From positions 992,001 through 1,056,000 of the forward strand of contig NZ_AP025507.1 of NCBI RefSeq assembly GCF_024347595.1: DNA of 64,000 nt, in the 5' to 3' direction. The notes below the pieces were generated by a model that searched no databases, had not been told where the DNA came from, and saw nothing but the letters and a program-made list of their open reading frames with translations. The DNA comes from Vibrio pomeroyi (lineage in GTDB: Bacteria > Pseudomonadota > Gammaproteobacteria > Enterobacterales > Vibrionaceae). Position numbers and translations under genes: made by a program. Below are positions 42,656-51,967 of the stretch, one piece after another. How positions within the stretch are numbered: position 1 is the stretch's first letter; every line of letters starts with the position of its first letter.

Positions 42656-43768
42656 TTGAGTACTTTGTTTACAGAAACCCGCATTGGCACCATGACGCTT
42701 AAAAACCGCTTTATGAGAAGTGCGACGTGGGAAAATATGGCGACCGAAGATGGCCATATGACAGATAAACTTTACGCTATCTATGAAGAGTTGGCTCAAG
42801 GTGAGGTTGGCTTGATCGTGACGGGTTATGCGAACATCGTTGAAGAAGAAAAGCCGAATGCTGGCATGATGGGCATGTATAACGATTCGTTTATCGATGA
42901 ATACAAAAAGCTGACTCAACTGGTTCATGACAACGACTCTAAAATCGTAATGCAATTAGCTTATGGCGGTACGAAAACCACGTATGACCTTGGCGAGCGA
43001 GTGATCTTTGCACCGAGTGAGGTTCCTGAAAAAGGGACTCAAACACTGGGTAAAGCGATGACCAAAGAGGAAATTGATTACATTGTCGATGCGTTTGCTA
43101 AAGCGTCACTGAGAGCACAACAGTCGGGTTTTGATGGTGTTGAGATTCATGCAGCACACACATACTTGATCAATCAGTTCTTAAGCCCTTACTACAACCA
43201 GCGTGAAGATGAATACGGCGGTAGCTTAGAAAATCGCATGAGATTCTTGCTTGAGATCTACACGGCAACACGCAAGCTGGTGGGTGAGGATTTCCCTATC
43301 TTGGTTAAGCTGACCGCTTCTGAGTTTTTCGAGGGCGGTGTAACCTTCGATGAAACACGTTTGGTTTGTAAAAAGCTTGAAGAAGTGGGTGTTGATGGCA
43401 TTGTCGTTTCTGGCAACATTCACGGTAAAGCTGACACCATGATTGGCGAGTCTCACGATGGTTTTACCATCCAAGCTGAAGGCTACTTCCATGAGTATGG
43501 CCATGCGATCAGCCAAGACGTTAATATTCCAGTTATCACGGTAGGCGGCTTAACCGATTTTGATGCTATCGAAGCTATCGCAAATAACACGGGCATTGAG
43601 TACTTCGCGCTTTCACGTCCACTACTTTCTGAACCGCACTTAGTGAAGCGTTGGAAAGAGGGTGACCGAAGCCCAGTAGAGTGTGAGAGATGTTCTAAGT
43701 GTCGTACTAAGCGCGGCAACTTCTGTGTGGTAAACAAAGACAGAAAAGTACAGCTTGCTCGTATGTAA
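42656..43768 (+). CDS. Old yellow enzyme family NADH:flavin oxidoreductase
   Basis: The 370-residue protein is a FMN-binding TIM barrel: RFMRSATWENMATEDGHMT at the start, then GVEIHAAHTYLINQFLSPYYNQREDEYGGSLENRMRF in segments typical of the 2,4-dienoyl-CoA reductase-like branch (His pair HAAH, YGGS, NR). Near the C-terminus is CERCSKCRTKRGNFC, a cysteine cluster like the iron-sulfur site of that branch, though the second large domain of those enzymes is absent. Start is TTG with GAGGAA upstream. It reduces activated C=C bonds with NAD(P)H. A palindrome upstream suggests a dedicated regulator. The substrate is unknown. Confidence 0.9.
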   Translation: MSTLFTETRIGTMTLKNRFMRSATWENMATEDGHMTDKLYAIYEELAQGEVGLIVTGYANIVEEEKPNAGMMGMYNDSFIDEYKKLTQLVHDNDSKIVMQLAYGGTKTTYDLGERVIFAPSEVPEKGTQTLGKAMTKEEIDYIVDAFAKASLRAQQSGFDGVEIHAAHTYLINQFLSPYYNQREDEYGGSLENRMRFLLEIYTATRKLVGEDFPILVKLTASEFFEGGVTFDETRLVCKKLEEVGVDGIVVSGNIHGKADTMIGESHDGFTIQAEGYFHEYGHAISQDVNIPVITVGGLTDFDAIEAIANNTGIEYFALSRPLLSEPHLVKRWKEGDRSPVECERCSKCRTKRGNFCVVNKDRKVQLARM

Positions 43769-43802
43769 TCGCTGAATCCAGAACTAAGCATGATTCTAAA
43801 CG

Positions 43803-43835
43803 TGAGCCTGTGTCATACCGCAGGCTCATGTTTTT
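43803..43835 (+). terminator. Terminator after the flavin oxidoreductase gene
   Basis: TGAGCCTG (43803-43810) pairs with CAGGCTCA (43821-43828), followed by TGTTTTT. Confidence 0.85.
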
Positions 43836-44171
43836 CTAGCCTTCCATGAACCGATATTTGAAACCTTATTAATCACATATCTCTGTCAAATTAGTGCGAT
43901 TAAACAGATACAATTCACCTGTAAATCTTCCAACCGCGTTATCGTTACTATACTGAGCACCACGTGAAATTACTTCCTCTCTTAAAGCAACCTCGAATTC
44001 ACTGACGCCTTTTCGTTTTAGCGACATTGCTACGATTTAAGCGTGATACTGACTATTTACCCCACTTAGCTTCTATGTTGATGGGGGACTTGTTTGTGCA
44101 CCTTAGATAAACATTGTCGATTTTTTGAAATTTAAACCGAAATAAAACGAATAAGTTAATCAGAGGTAGAG
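43836..44171. other. 336-bp region before the acetyltransferase gene
   Basis: It holds one possible short minus-strand frame (43869-44027) and, near 44100-44165, the A/T-rich promoter region of the acetyltransferase gene with a clear ribosome site (AGAGGTAGAG) just before its ATG. I see nothing else. Confidence 0.5.
43869..44027 (-). CDS. Possible 52-residue protein
   Basis: This minus-strand frame is too short for most gene finders but has protein-like codon use. It begins MSLKRKGVSEFEVALREEVI and ends LFNRTNLTEICD. No ribosome site is evident, and an in-frame stop lies four codons upstream of the ATG. It could be a real small gene or a remnant of a larger one. I do not recognise it. Confidence 0.35.
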   Translation of the reverse strand: MSLKRKGVSEFEVALREEVISRGAQYSNDNAVGRFTGELYLFNRTNLTEICD

Positions 44172-44819
44172 ATGCAAAATAAGCATTGGTCTAAATTCGA
44201 ACTGCTACATGAAGTTGTCACTAATCCCAATATTCATATCAAGGGTCTACACAGTTATTACAGCGACTGCTGGGATAACGGGTTTGAGCGCTCAGTCGTC
44301 CGTTATCTACATGGGGACGAAGTCAGTCGTCAGTGGGAGCCGCGTTGGGAAATCGACGAGCTCTACATTGGGGATTACGTCTGCATAGGAGCAGAAGTTG
44401 TGATCCTAATGGGCGGCAACCATACCCACCGCGTTGATTGGTTTTCTTTGTATCCATTTATGGATGTGATCGAAGAAGCCTACATTGGTAAAGGTGACAC
44501 TCATATCAAAGATGGCGCTTGGCTAGGTATGCGAGCCATGATCATGCCTGGCGTGACCATTGGAGAAGGGGCGGTTGTTGCCGCAAACAGCGTGGTAACC
44601 AAAGATGTCGAACCATATAGCATTGCGGCTGGCTCGCCTGCGAAAGTCGTTAAACATCGCTTCGATAAATCGGTTATTGAAGAACTGCTCTCAATTAAGA
44701 TATACGATTGGCCAGAAGAGAAGTTTGAAGCGTTGAAGAAGCACTTGTGTGATTCTGATTTAACAGCGCTTAAGAATGCGATGGCCGAATATGATACTCA
44801 TAACTCGTTGAATACTTAA
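44172..44819 (+). CDS. Type B (CatB/Vat-like) acetyltransferase
   Basis: The 215-residue protein is a left-handed beta-helix acyltransferase of the xenobiotic type: IGDYVCIGAEVVILMGGNHTHRVDWFSLYPF carries the catalytic histidine loop. Hexapeptide repeats follow (AWLGMRAMIMPGVTIGEGAVVAANSVVTKDV, then YSIAAGSPAKVVKHRF). CatB members acetylate chloramphenicol and Vat members streptogramins, using acetyl-CoA. Chromosomal vibrio copies are common, and whether this one gives resistance cannot be told. It is a single gene with its own terminator. Confidence 0.9.
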   Translation: MQNKHWSKFELLHEVVTNPNIHIKGLHSYYSDCWDNGFERSVVRYLHGDEVSRQWEPRWEIDELYIGDYVCIGAEVVILMGGNHTHRVDWFSLYPFMDVIEEAYIGKGDTHIKDGAWLGMRAMIMPGVTIGEGAVVAANSVVTKDVEPYSIAAGSPAKVVKHRFDKSVIEELLSIKIYDWPEEKFEALKKHLCDSDLTALKNAMAEYDTHNSLNT

Positions 44820-44832
44820 TTGTACCCAATAG

Positions 44833-44867
44833 AAGGAGCACTCTATTGGTTGTGGAGTGCTCCTTTT
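44833..44867 (+). terminator. Terminator after the acetyltransferase gene
   Basis: AAGGAGCACTC (44833-44843) pairs with GAGTGCTCCTT (44855-44865), followed by T. Confidence 0.9.
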
Positions 44868-44920
44868 GTTCATCTATCCAGCAGTCACTGCTATTTTTAT
44901 CAAATATTTACCCTTCATCA

Positions 44921-44951
44921 TTGACCTTACCCTAAGGGGAACCTTTATAGT
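44921..44951 (+). promoter_or_regulatory. CueR/MerR-type copper promoter with 19-bp spacer
   Basis: A -35 box TTGACC (44921-44926) and a -10 box TATAGT (44946-44951) are separated by 19 bases, which is the stretched spacing that MerR-family activators correct. The spacer reads TTACCCTAAGGGGAACCTT, close to the CueR dyad (ACCTTCC...GGAAGGT type). It sits 26 bases before the first gene of the copper operon. The regulator gene is not in this window. Confidence 0.8.
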
Positions 44952-44976
44952 TGTCTTATAAATTTAAAGGTTAGCT

Positions 44977-45441
44977 ATGACAAACACACTCCGATCAACT
45001 TGGATTACTGTTTTCAGCATCATCGCGATGTTGATGTCTAGCTATGCCTCAAGCTCATCAGCCATGATGACTGAAATAATGATGATGGAAATGAGTTCGA
45101 GCAAATCGGCTTGTTACCACAGCGATACGTCGGTTAATGATTCAATGGCGGGATGTCATGTGACAAGTGAAGAAGCACACGCCGAACACTCTAGTATGAG
45201 TGCTCATGACATGATGGCTCAATGCGACATGTCTTCAATGAGCGAAGACGGCGGCCACATGATGGGTAACCATTGTTCGAGTGCTGATTGCTGCGCCTCA
45301 GTGTGTTCTGCAACTTCTTATCCAATTCAGGCTGTTCAAGCCGCCAATCCATATGTCTCTTCCTTAGCTCGTTTTCAATCTGTCATTATTGGGCAGAAAG
45401 TCGCACGCGCTCAATCTTTGTTACGCCCACCCACCGCATAA
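44977..45441 (+). CDS. Secreted Met/Cys/His-rich protein heading the cus operon
   Basis: The 154-residue protein has an N-terminal signal-like helix (about 8-26). Its middle is dense in Met, His and Cys (MMTEIMMMEMSSS, HAEHSSMSAHDMMAQCDMS, GHMMGNHCSSADCC). It probably binds copper or silver ions in the periplasm. The C-terminal 45 residues are ordinary. I know no firm family name; similar small proteins lead vibrio cus operons. It follows a CueR-type promoter and lies about 95 bases before CusC. A clear ribosome site (AAAGGTTAG) precedes the ATG. Confidence 0.75.
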   Translation: MTNTLRSTWITVFSIIAMLMSSYASSSSAMMTEIMMMEMSSSKSACYHSDTSVNDSMAGCHVTSEEAHAEHSSMSAHDMMAQCDMSSMSEDGGHMMGNHCSSADCCASVCSATSYPIQAVQAANPYVSSLARFQSVIIGQKVARAQSLLRPPTA

Positions 45442-45535
45442 ATCTATATCTAAAAACATAGCGATATCAGAGATCATAAATCTGATACGCCAATCTTTTA
45501 TATGCGTTATTTAACGCTAGATATGGACATTCATT

Positions 45536-46984
45536 GTGAATATAAAACCAACAACCTCCGTGTTTGGAATAAACGCGAGTGCTGTGGTCGCTGCTGCCTT
45601 TGTTTCGAGTGCTGCTTTTATTTCAGCCAGTGCTTTGGCTGCTGCACCTGCTTCAACACACGCTGTTCAACAGAGCTCAACACAGCAACTCAATACATTG
45701 ATTGAGATAGCATTGAACCAAGACAGCAATCGCAAACAGTACTTTGCTCAGTCTCAAGCGATGCGTGAAACCGGTATTGCGAGCGCAACCTTGATGGACC
45801 CGAAATTGAAAGTCGGATTCGGTGGCCTGCCAGTCGATAGTTTTCAATTTGATGAAGACCCGATGACTAATGTTTCGATCGGTCTGATGCAGCAATTCGA
45901 GCGTGGCGATACGTTAGATCTTCAGCAGAAAAAAGCAGGTCAGCAAGCGGACGGAATAGCGCTTCAAGTTCTGGCTCGTGAACTTACCGTTGCTAACAGC
46001 ATAACGCAGTTATGGCTTGAACTGGGCTATCAGCAAGTCGCAGAAGGTGTGATGCGTGAAAACCGACGCCTTTTGGTTGAGCTAGAGAACTATGTGCAAA
46101 CCAATTACTCGATAGGTAAAAGCGAAGCGCAAGACCTACTTAATGCGCAGCTTCAAGTCAGCAAGCTTGATGAGAAACTGCAAGCTAATCAGCAAGTTCA
46201 ACGCCGTCTCATCTCTCAACTGTCTGAGTGGTTAGGATCAGACTGGTTAGGGACTCAAGAGATTAGCTCTCAGGCTGTTGATTCACAGACTCTTGATCCT
46301 CAGGAGAGACTTCATGCGACTAATCAAATTGATTGGTCGTTATTGGAAAGCAAATTATCAACCAGCAACGATGCAACCAAGCACTATCAACTGTTGATGG
46401 AGCATCCGCTCGTTAAGATCACGGACGCGACTATCTCATCTAACCAAACTCAAGTAGAACTGGCTGAGCAAGCTTATACGCCGCAGTTTGGTGTGGAAGT
46501 GATGTATGCCCATCGACAAGCGAACAACATGGCGGGCGAACCTGCTTCTGATCTTGTGAGTGCTTATCTAACGGTCGACATCCCTCTGTTTACGGGCAAC
46601 CGACAAGATAAGAACTTGTCTGCGGCTCAGTACCAAGTTGGTGCAGCTAAGTCCCAAAAAGACACATTACTTTCCCAAATGAACGCGCAAGTGAATGCGT
46701 TATTGGTGGATAAGGCGAACCTCACCCAACGTTTAGAGCGTTACCAAAACTCCTTATTACCTCAGACAACGGCACGGATCAGCGCTGTGGAGCGAGGCTA
46801 TCAAAACAACACTGCACAATTTAACGATGTGATCTCTGCAACGGCAGACGAGCTTGCTTTAAAGCTAGAGCAACAGCGTTTGATTACTGATCTCAACATC
46901 GTGAATAGTAAGCTCGCGTCACTCGTTAGTGGCTTTGATTATCAAGTGGAACAACCACAACTTACCGCGACAAACCATCAATAA
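45536..46984 (+). CDS. cusC: TolC-family outer-membrane channel of the copper efflux pump (CusC-like)
   Basis: The 482-residue protein starts with GTG and has a signal peptide-like N-terminus (hydrophobic stretch about 9-32, Ala-rich to 37). Two OEP domains follow with long coiled helices (LARELTVANSITQLWLELGYQQVAEGVMRENRRLLVEL and the YFAQSQAMRETGIASATLMDPKLKVGFGGLP segment). It forms the trimeric outer-membrane tube for CusBA. There is no lipobox cysteine as in E. coli CusC. The next gene starts 10 bases after its stop. The start is uncertain because the ribosome site is weak. Confidence 0.88.
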   Translation: MNIKPTTSVFGINASAVVAAAFVSSAAFISASALAAAPASTHAVQQSSTQQLNTLIEIALNQDSNRKQYFAQSQAMRETGIASATLMDPKLKVGFGGLPVDSFQFDEDPMTNVSIGLMQQFERGDTLDLQQKKAGQQADGIALQVLARELTVANSITQLWLELGYQQVAEGVMRENRRLLVELENYVQTNYSIGKSEAQDLLNAQLQVSKLDEKLQANQQVQRRLISQLSEWLGSDWLGTQEISSQAVDSQTLDPQERLHATNQIDWSLLESKLSTSNDATKHYQLLMEHPLVKITDATISSNQTQVELAEQAYTPQFGVEVMYAHRQANNMAGEPASDLVSAYLTVDIPLFTGNRQDKNLSAAQYQVGAAKSQKDTLLSQMNAQVNALLVDKANLTQRLERYQNSLLPQTTARISAVERGYQNNTAQFNDVISATADELALKLEQQRLITDLNIVNSKLASLVSGFDYQVEQPQLTATNHQ

Positions 46985-46994
46985 GGAACAGACA

Positions 46995-48722
46995 ATGAAA
47001 TCAGTAAAAGTAGCAACAATCGCTTTATTGGTCGGTGGCGCATTAGGTTTTGGTGCCAATCACTTTCTCTTTAATTCAGCTCACGATATGTCGGCTATGG
47101 CTGCTTCTAGTGGGACAAGTTCAGCGGCCAGTTCAAGTGATGATCCACTTTATTGGGTTGCACCAATGGACCCAAATTATCAGCGTGACAAGCCGGGTAA
47201 ATCGCCAATGGGTATGGATTTGGTCCCGGTGTATGCCGATGACTTAACTGGTGGTTCAGACAAAACCGGAACCGTGTTTATCGACGCTTCTGTGGAAAAC
47301 AACCTCGGTGTCAAAACAGCAAAGGTAGGGTTAGAAGCTTTGTCGCCACGTATTGAAACGGTCGGTTATGTGGCGTTCGATGAAAGTACATTGTGGCAAA
47401 CCAACGTCCGCGCTGCGGGCTGGGTGGAGAAGCTTTATATCAATGCAGTTGGTGAGAAGGTAAACAAAGGCGATGTCCTCTTCACGCTTTACTCTCCAGA
47501 GCTGGTTAAGGCACAAGAAGAGTTACTTAGTGCGTACAAAACGGGTCGCAAAGGATTGATCAAAGGATCGACTGAACGCTTGGTTACCTTAGGTGTCGAT
47601 AAGGCGCAGATCCGCTCGATTTCACGACAAGGCAAAGCTTCACAAACCATTGAAATCAAAGCGCCTGCAGATGGCGTTATCGCTAGCCTCAATATTCGTG
47701 AAGGTGGTTATCTTTCACCAGCTCAAGCAGTAATCAGTGCAGGGCCGCTAGATGAAGTCTGGGTTGACGCAGAGGTGTTTGAGCGCCAAGCACACTGGAT
47801 CTCATCGGGCAGTAACGCAGAGATGACACTGGACGCGATTCCGGGCAAAGAGTGGCAAGGCAATGTGGATTACGTATATCCGATTCTTGACCCTAAAACT
47901 CGAACCTTACGCGTTCGTTTGAAGTTCTCTAACCCTAATGGCGAGCTCAAACCAAACATGTTCGCCAATATAGCACTGAAACCAATCAGTGATGATCAAG
48001 TCCTTACCATTCCTAGATCTTCGGTTATCCATTCCGGTGGTATGACTCGTGTTGTGTTGTCTGAAGGTGAAGGTAAATACCGTTCAGCACGCATTGAAGT
48101 GGGTCGCGAAGCGGGCGACAAGATCGAGGTGTTGCAAGGGCTTACACAAGGCGAACAGATCGTCACTTCAGCGCACTTCATGCTCGACTCGGAATCTAGT
48201 CAATCAGCGGATTTGTCACGAATCAATGGTGCGGAAGAGCAAGCAGAAACAGCTTGGGCAAAAGGTGAAATTGCAGATGTTATGCAAGGCAGTCGTATGG
48301 CGACCATCAATCATCAACCTGTTCCTGAGTGGGATTGGCCGGGCATGGTGATGAACTTCACCTTCGTTGAAGGTTTGGACATTAGCCAGCTTAAGCGCGG
48401 GCAAGTCGTTGATTTTGAAATGATGAAAACGGAGTCAGGCCAGTATGAAGTTGTTGATTACAAGGTCAGCGAACATCGAATGGCGGGTGAAGTGTGGGTG
48501 AAGGGTGACATCACCATGCTAATGCCGGATTTCGGAATGATCACAGTAAACCACAAACCAGTACCCGTGTGGGATTGGAAAGCGGGTGAAATGAACTTCC
48601 AAGCCAGTGACGACCTTGATCTATCTGAGTTTGTTGAGGGGCAAACCATTCGGTTTCTAGTGGCAAAGCAAGGTTCAGATTATGTGCTCAAATCTTTAGA
48701 AGCGGGTGAGGGCACATTATGA
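46995..48722 (+). CDS. cusB: CusB-like adaptor with heavy-metal-binding domain and two fused CusF-like domains
   Basis: From ATG 46995 (AAGGAAC ribosome site) the protein has 575 residues. A membrane anchor (about 7-24) is followed by a heavy-metal-binding domain (YWVAPMDPNYQRDKPGKSPMGMDLVPVY, about 51-80 in pieces). The adaptor core spans about 95-405. Two CusF-like beta-barrels then follow: residues about 419-493 with INHQPVPEWDWPGMVMNF, and about 500-573 with VNHKPVPVWDWKAGEMNF. The first has the full His, Trp, Met, Met copper site. The second keeps His, Trp and one Met but has Gly at the first Met position. The periplasmic adaptor should thus carry its own metallochaperones. The stop overlaps the CusA start (ATGA). 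Confidence 0.93.
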   Translation: MKSVKVATIALLVGGALGFGANHFLFNSAHDMSAMAASSGTSSAASSSDDPLYWVAPMDPNYQRDKPGKSPMGMDLVPVYADDLTGGSDKTGTVFIDASVENNLGVKTAKVGLEALSPRIETVGYVAFDESTLWQTNVRAAGWVEKLYINAVGEKVNKGDVLFTLYSPELVKAQEELLSAYKTGRKGLIKGSTERLVTLGVDKAQIRSISRQGKASQTIEIKAPADGVIASLNIREGGYLSPAQAVISAGPLDEVWVDAEVFERQAHWISSGSNAEMTLDAIPGKEWQGNVDYVYPILDPKTRTLRVRLKFSNPNGELKPNMFANIALKPISDDQVLTIPRSSVIHSGGMTRVVLSEGEGKYRSARIEVGREAGDKIEVLQGLTQGEQIVTSAHFMLDSESSQSADLSRINGAEEQAETAWAKGEIADVMQGSRMATINHQPVPEWDWPGMVMNFTFVEGLDISQLKRGQVVDFEMMKTESGQYEVVDYKVSEHRMAGEVWVKGDITMLMPDFGMITVNHKPVPVWDWKAGEMNFQASDDLDLSEFVEGQTIRFLVAKQGSDYVLKSLEAGEGTL

Positions 48723-51700
48723 TCAATGCAATTATTCGCTGGTCCATCAGTAACCGATTTTTGGTTCTGGTTGCGACTGTCGCCATCGTGTTTGGTGGGC
48801 TATACAGCGTTAAAAACACGCCCGTTGATGCGATTCCTGATCTGTCTGATGTGCAGGTGATCATCAAAACCAGCTATCCGGGTCAAGCGCCGCAAGTGGT
48901 TGAAGATCAAGTCACGTATCCGCTTACTACTGCGATGTTAGCCGTACCCGGCGCTGAAACAGTTCGTGGTTACTCGTTCTTTGGCGATTCCTACGTCTAT
49001 ATCATCTTCAATGACGATACTGATATGTATTGGGCGCGTTCTCGCGTGTTGGAATACCTGAGCCAAGTCGCGCCTAACTTGCCATCGAGTGCTAAGCCAA
49101 CATTAGGACCAGATGCAACTGGTGTGGGCTGGGTTTACAGCTATGTATTGCAAGATAAAACCGGTCAGCACGACTTAGCGGATCTTCGCAGCCTGCAAGA
49201 CTGGTTTTTGAAGTATGAACTGCAAACCGTTGAGGGCGTATCTGAAGTCGCGACGGTAGGCGGTATGGTGAAGCAGTATCAAGTGCAGATCGATCCTGCC
49301 AAATTACGTGCTTATGACCTAACGCTTCAGCAAGTTAATAAGGCCATCCAAGATGGTAACCAAGAAACGGGTGCTTCAGTGGTTGAGATTGCTGAAGCCG
49401 AACACATGGTTCGCACTACGGGTTACCTCACAAGCATTGAAGATATTCAATCACTGCCACTAAAAGTGACCGACAAAGGCACACCGCTGTTATTGGGCGA
49501 TATTGCTGACATTAACCTTGGTCCACAGATGCGTCGCGGTATCTCAGAGCTCAATGGTGAAGGCGAAGCGGTTGGTGGTGTTATCGTGATGCGCTTTGGT
49601 GAAAATGCCAGTGAAGTGATTGATTCTGTTAAGAGTAAACTCGCAGAGCTACAAGCGGGATTACCAGACGGGGTCGAAATTGTCGCGACCTATGACCGTT
49701 CAACCTTGATTGATTCTGCGGTAGAAAACCTATGGAAGAAGTTGGCTGAAGAGTTCATCGTGGTTGCGATTGTGTGTGCGCTGTTCCTATTCCATATTCG
49801 TTCATCATTGGTTATCGCGCTTAGCTTGCCTGTCGGTATTTTAGGTGCGTTTATCGTGATGCATTGGCAGGGCATTAATGCCAACATCATGTCTCTCGGT
49901 GGTATCGCAATTGCGATTGGTGCCATGGTCGATGGTGCAATCGTAATGATTGAGAACGTTCACAAGCACATTGAACGGACTCCGCTCACTGACAAAAACC
50001 GTTGGCAAGTGATCGGTAAGGCAGCAGAAGAGGTGGGAGCACCGCTGTTCTTCTCGCTGATCATCATTACCTTAAGCTTTGTTCCGGTATTCGCATTAGA
50101 AGGCCAAGAGGGCAAGATGTTCTCGCCACTCGCGTTTACCAAAACGTATGCAATGGCGGCGGCTGCAGGCTTGGCTATCACGCTTGTGCCAGTGCTAATG
50201 GGTTACTTCATTCGTGGCAACGTATTACCTGAACACAAGAACCCAGTGAACCGCAGCTTAGTCGCGATGTATAAACCATTGCTTAATCTAAGCCTCAAGT
50301 ATCCGAAAGTCATGATCGTGATTGCATTGGGTTTGATGGCTTCTGCGTATTACCCAACCAGCAAGCTTGGCAGCGAGTTCATTCCGCCTTTGGATGAAGG
50401 TGACTTGATGTACATGCCGACTACTTATCCGGGGATCTCGATAGGTAAGGCGCGTGAGCTGGTACAGCAAACCAACAAGTTAATCAAAACCATCCCAGAA
50501 GTTGAAACCACATGGGGCAAGATTGGGCGTGCGGAAACGGCGACCGATCCTGCACCACTCACAATGATTGAAACCGTTATTCAGCTTAAACCACGAGATG
50601 AGTGGCGTGACGGCGTCACTACAGAGTCGTTACGTAAAGAGTTAGATGATCTGATTCAGTTCCCGGGTTTAACAAACGCGTGGGTTATGCCAATTAAGAC
50701 TCGTATCGACATGCTAGCTACCGGTATTAAAACGCCAATCGGAATCAAGATTGCAGGACCAGATCTGAGTGTTATTGAGGATATCGGTTCTCAGCTTGAG
50801 CCTATCTTGAACGGTGTAAGTGGCACGGCCTCTGTGTATGCCGAACGTGTGGCTGGTGGTCGTTATGTCACGATAGACATCAAGCGCCGTTCTGCTGCTC
50901 GTTACGGGTTAAGCATCAAAGAAGTGCAGCAGGTTATTTCGACTGCGGTTGGTGGGATGAATGTCGGCGAAACGGTAGAAGGGCTAGAGCGTTACCCAAT
51001 CAACGTTCGATACCCGCAAGATTATCGTGATTCTGTGGTGAAGTTGCAGAACTTACCACTCGTTACGCCAAACGGTGCTCGTATTGCTTTGTCTGATGTC
51101 GCTGACATTCGCTACGAAGATGGCCCACCGATGATCAAAACAGAGAATGCGCGTCCTAACGGTTGGGTGTTCGTGGATATTGATGGTCGTGACCTTGGTT
51201 CTTACGTGGCAGAAGCGCAACAAGTGGTTGCTGAGCAAATTGTATTACCTGCTGGTTACTCGCTCGCATGGTCAGGCCAATACGAATACATGGAACGCGC
51301 CAAAGATCGCCTGAGTGTGGTAGTGCCTATCACCATCGCCATCATCATGTTGCTGCTGTACTTGAGCTTCCGCCGTGTCGGTGAAGTAATGATGATCATG
51401 CTGACATTACCGTTAGCTATGGTGGGTGGTTTGTGGTTGATGCATTACCTCAACTACAACTTCTCCATTGCGGTTGGTGTTGGTTTCATCGCGCTAGCGG
51501 GCGTTGCGGTAGAGATTGGGGTAATTATGTTGGTGTACCTCAACCAAGCGTGGCATTTCAAAAAGCTCGATGCAGAGCAGAATCAACAGACACTTCAACA
51601 AGCTGATCTCACAGATGCCATTCGTGAAGGGGCAGGGCTTCGTGTGCGTCCAGTCATGATGACGGTTCTTACAGTGATCATTGGCCTAATTCCAATCATG

Positions 51701-51862
51701 TATGGCGAAGGTACTGGCTCAGAGGTGATGCAACGAATCGCAGCGCCGATGATAGGCGGAATGGCATCTGCGTTATTACTCACGTTATTGGTGCTACCTG
51801 CGATCTTTAAACTTTGGAAGCAGCGTGAGCTCACTCAGAGCCAAAACGAGACAAGTAAATAA
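48719..51862 (+). CDS. cusA: Heavy-metal RND pump CusA (Cu+/Ag+ efflux)
   Basis: The 1047-residue inner-membrane pump has the heavy-metal RND signatures: VDAIPDLSDVQVIIKTSYPGQAP near the N-terminus, MVDGAIVMIENVHKH (about 403-417) with the relay Asp, and LNYNFSIAVGVGFIALAGVAVEIGV in the second half. Twelve helices and two periplasmic loops fit. It exports Cu+ and Ag+ from the periplasm and cytoplasm through CusBC, driven by protons. It is translated coupled to cusB through an ATGA overlap. Length matches E. coli CusA (1047). Confidence 0.96.
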   Translation: MINAIIRWSISNRFLVLVATVAIVFGGLYSVKNTPVDAIPDLSDVQVIIKTSYPGQAPQVVEDQVTYPLTTAMLAVPGAETVRGYSFFGDSYVYIIFNDDTDMYWARSRVLEYLSQVAPNLPSSAKPTLGPDATGVGWVYSYVLQDKTGQHDLADLRSLQDWFLKYELQTVEGVSEVATVGGMVKQYQVQIDPAKLRAYDLTLQQVNKAIQDGNQETGASVVEIAEAEHMVRTTGYLTSIEDIQSLPLKVTDKGTPLLLGDIADINLGPQMRRGISELNGEGEAVGGVIVMRFGENASEVIDSVKSKLAELQAGLPDGVEIVATYDRSTLIDSAVENLWKKLAEEFIVVAIVCALFLFHIRSSLVIALSLPVGILGAFIVMHWQGINANIMSLGGIAIAIGAMVDGAIVMIENVHKHIERTPLTDKNRWQVIGKAAEEVGAPLFFSLIIITLSFVPVFALEGQEGKMFSPLAFTKTYAMAAAAGLAITLVPVLMGYFIRGNVLPEHKNPVNRSLVAMYKPLLNLSLKYPKVMIVIALGLMASAYYPTSKLGSEFIPPLDEGDLMYMPTTYPGISIGKARELVQQTNKLIKTIPEVETTWGKIGRAETATDPAPLTMIETVIQLKPRDEWRDGVTTESLRKELDDLIQFPGLTNAWVMPIKTRIDMLATGIKTPIGIKIAGPDLSVIEDIGSQLEPILNGVSGTASVYAERVAGGRYVTIDIKRRSAARYGLSIKEVQQVISTAVGGMNVGETVEGLERYPINVRYPQDYRDSVVKLQNLPLVTPNGARIALSDVADIRYEDGPPMIKTENARPNGWVFVDIDGRDLGSYVAEAQQVVAEQIVLPAGYSLAWSGQYEYMERAKDRLSVVVPITIAIIMLLLYLSFRRVGEVMMIMLTLPLAMVGGLWLMHYLNYNFSIAVGVGFIALAGVAVEIGVIMLVYLNQAWHFKKLDAEQNQQTLQQADLTDAIREGAGLRVRPVMMTVLTVIIGLIPIMYGEGTGSEVMQRIAAPMIGGMASALLLTLLVLPAIFKLWKQRELTQSQNETSK

Positions 51863-51967
51863 CGTACTGACTATAAAGCCCTTACTTGCGAGATAGGAGT
51901 AGGTAAGGGCGCCCCACATGAACATATAAAACTAACAACACCAACAGAATTAATCTAAGGAACGACT

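Noticed and set aside
45502..45705. Short frame overlapping the CusC start
   Set aside because: It is Cys-rich only because it reads the Ala-rich signal peptide region in another frame.
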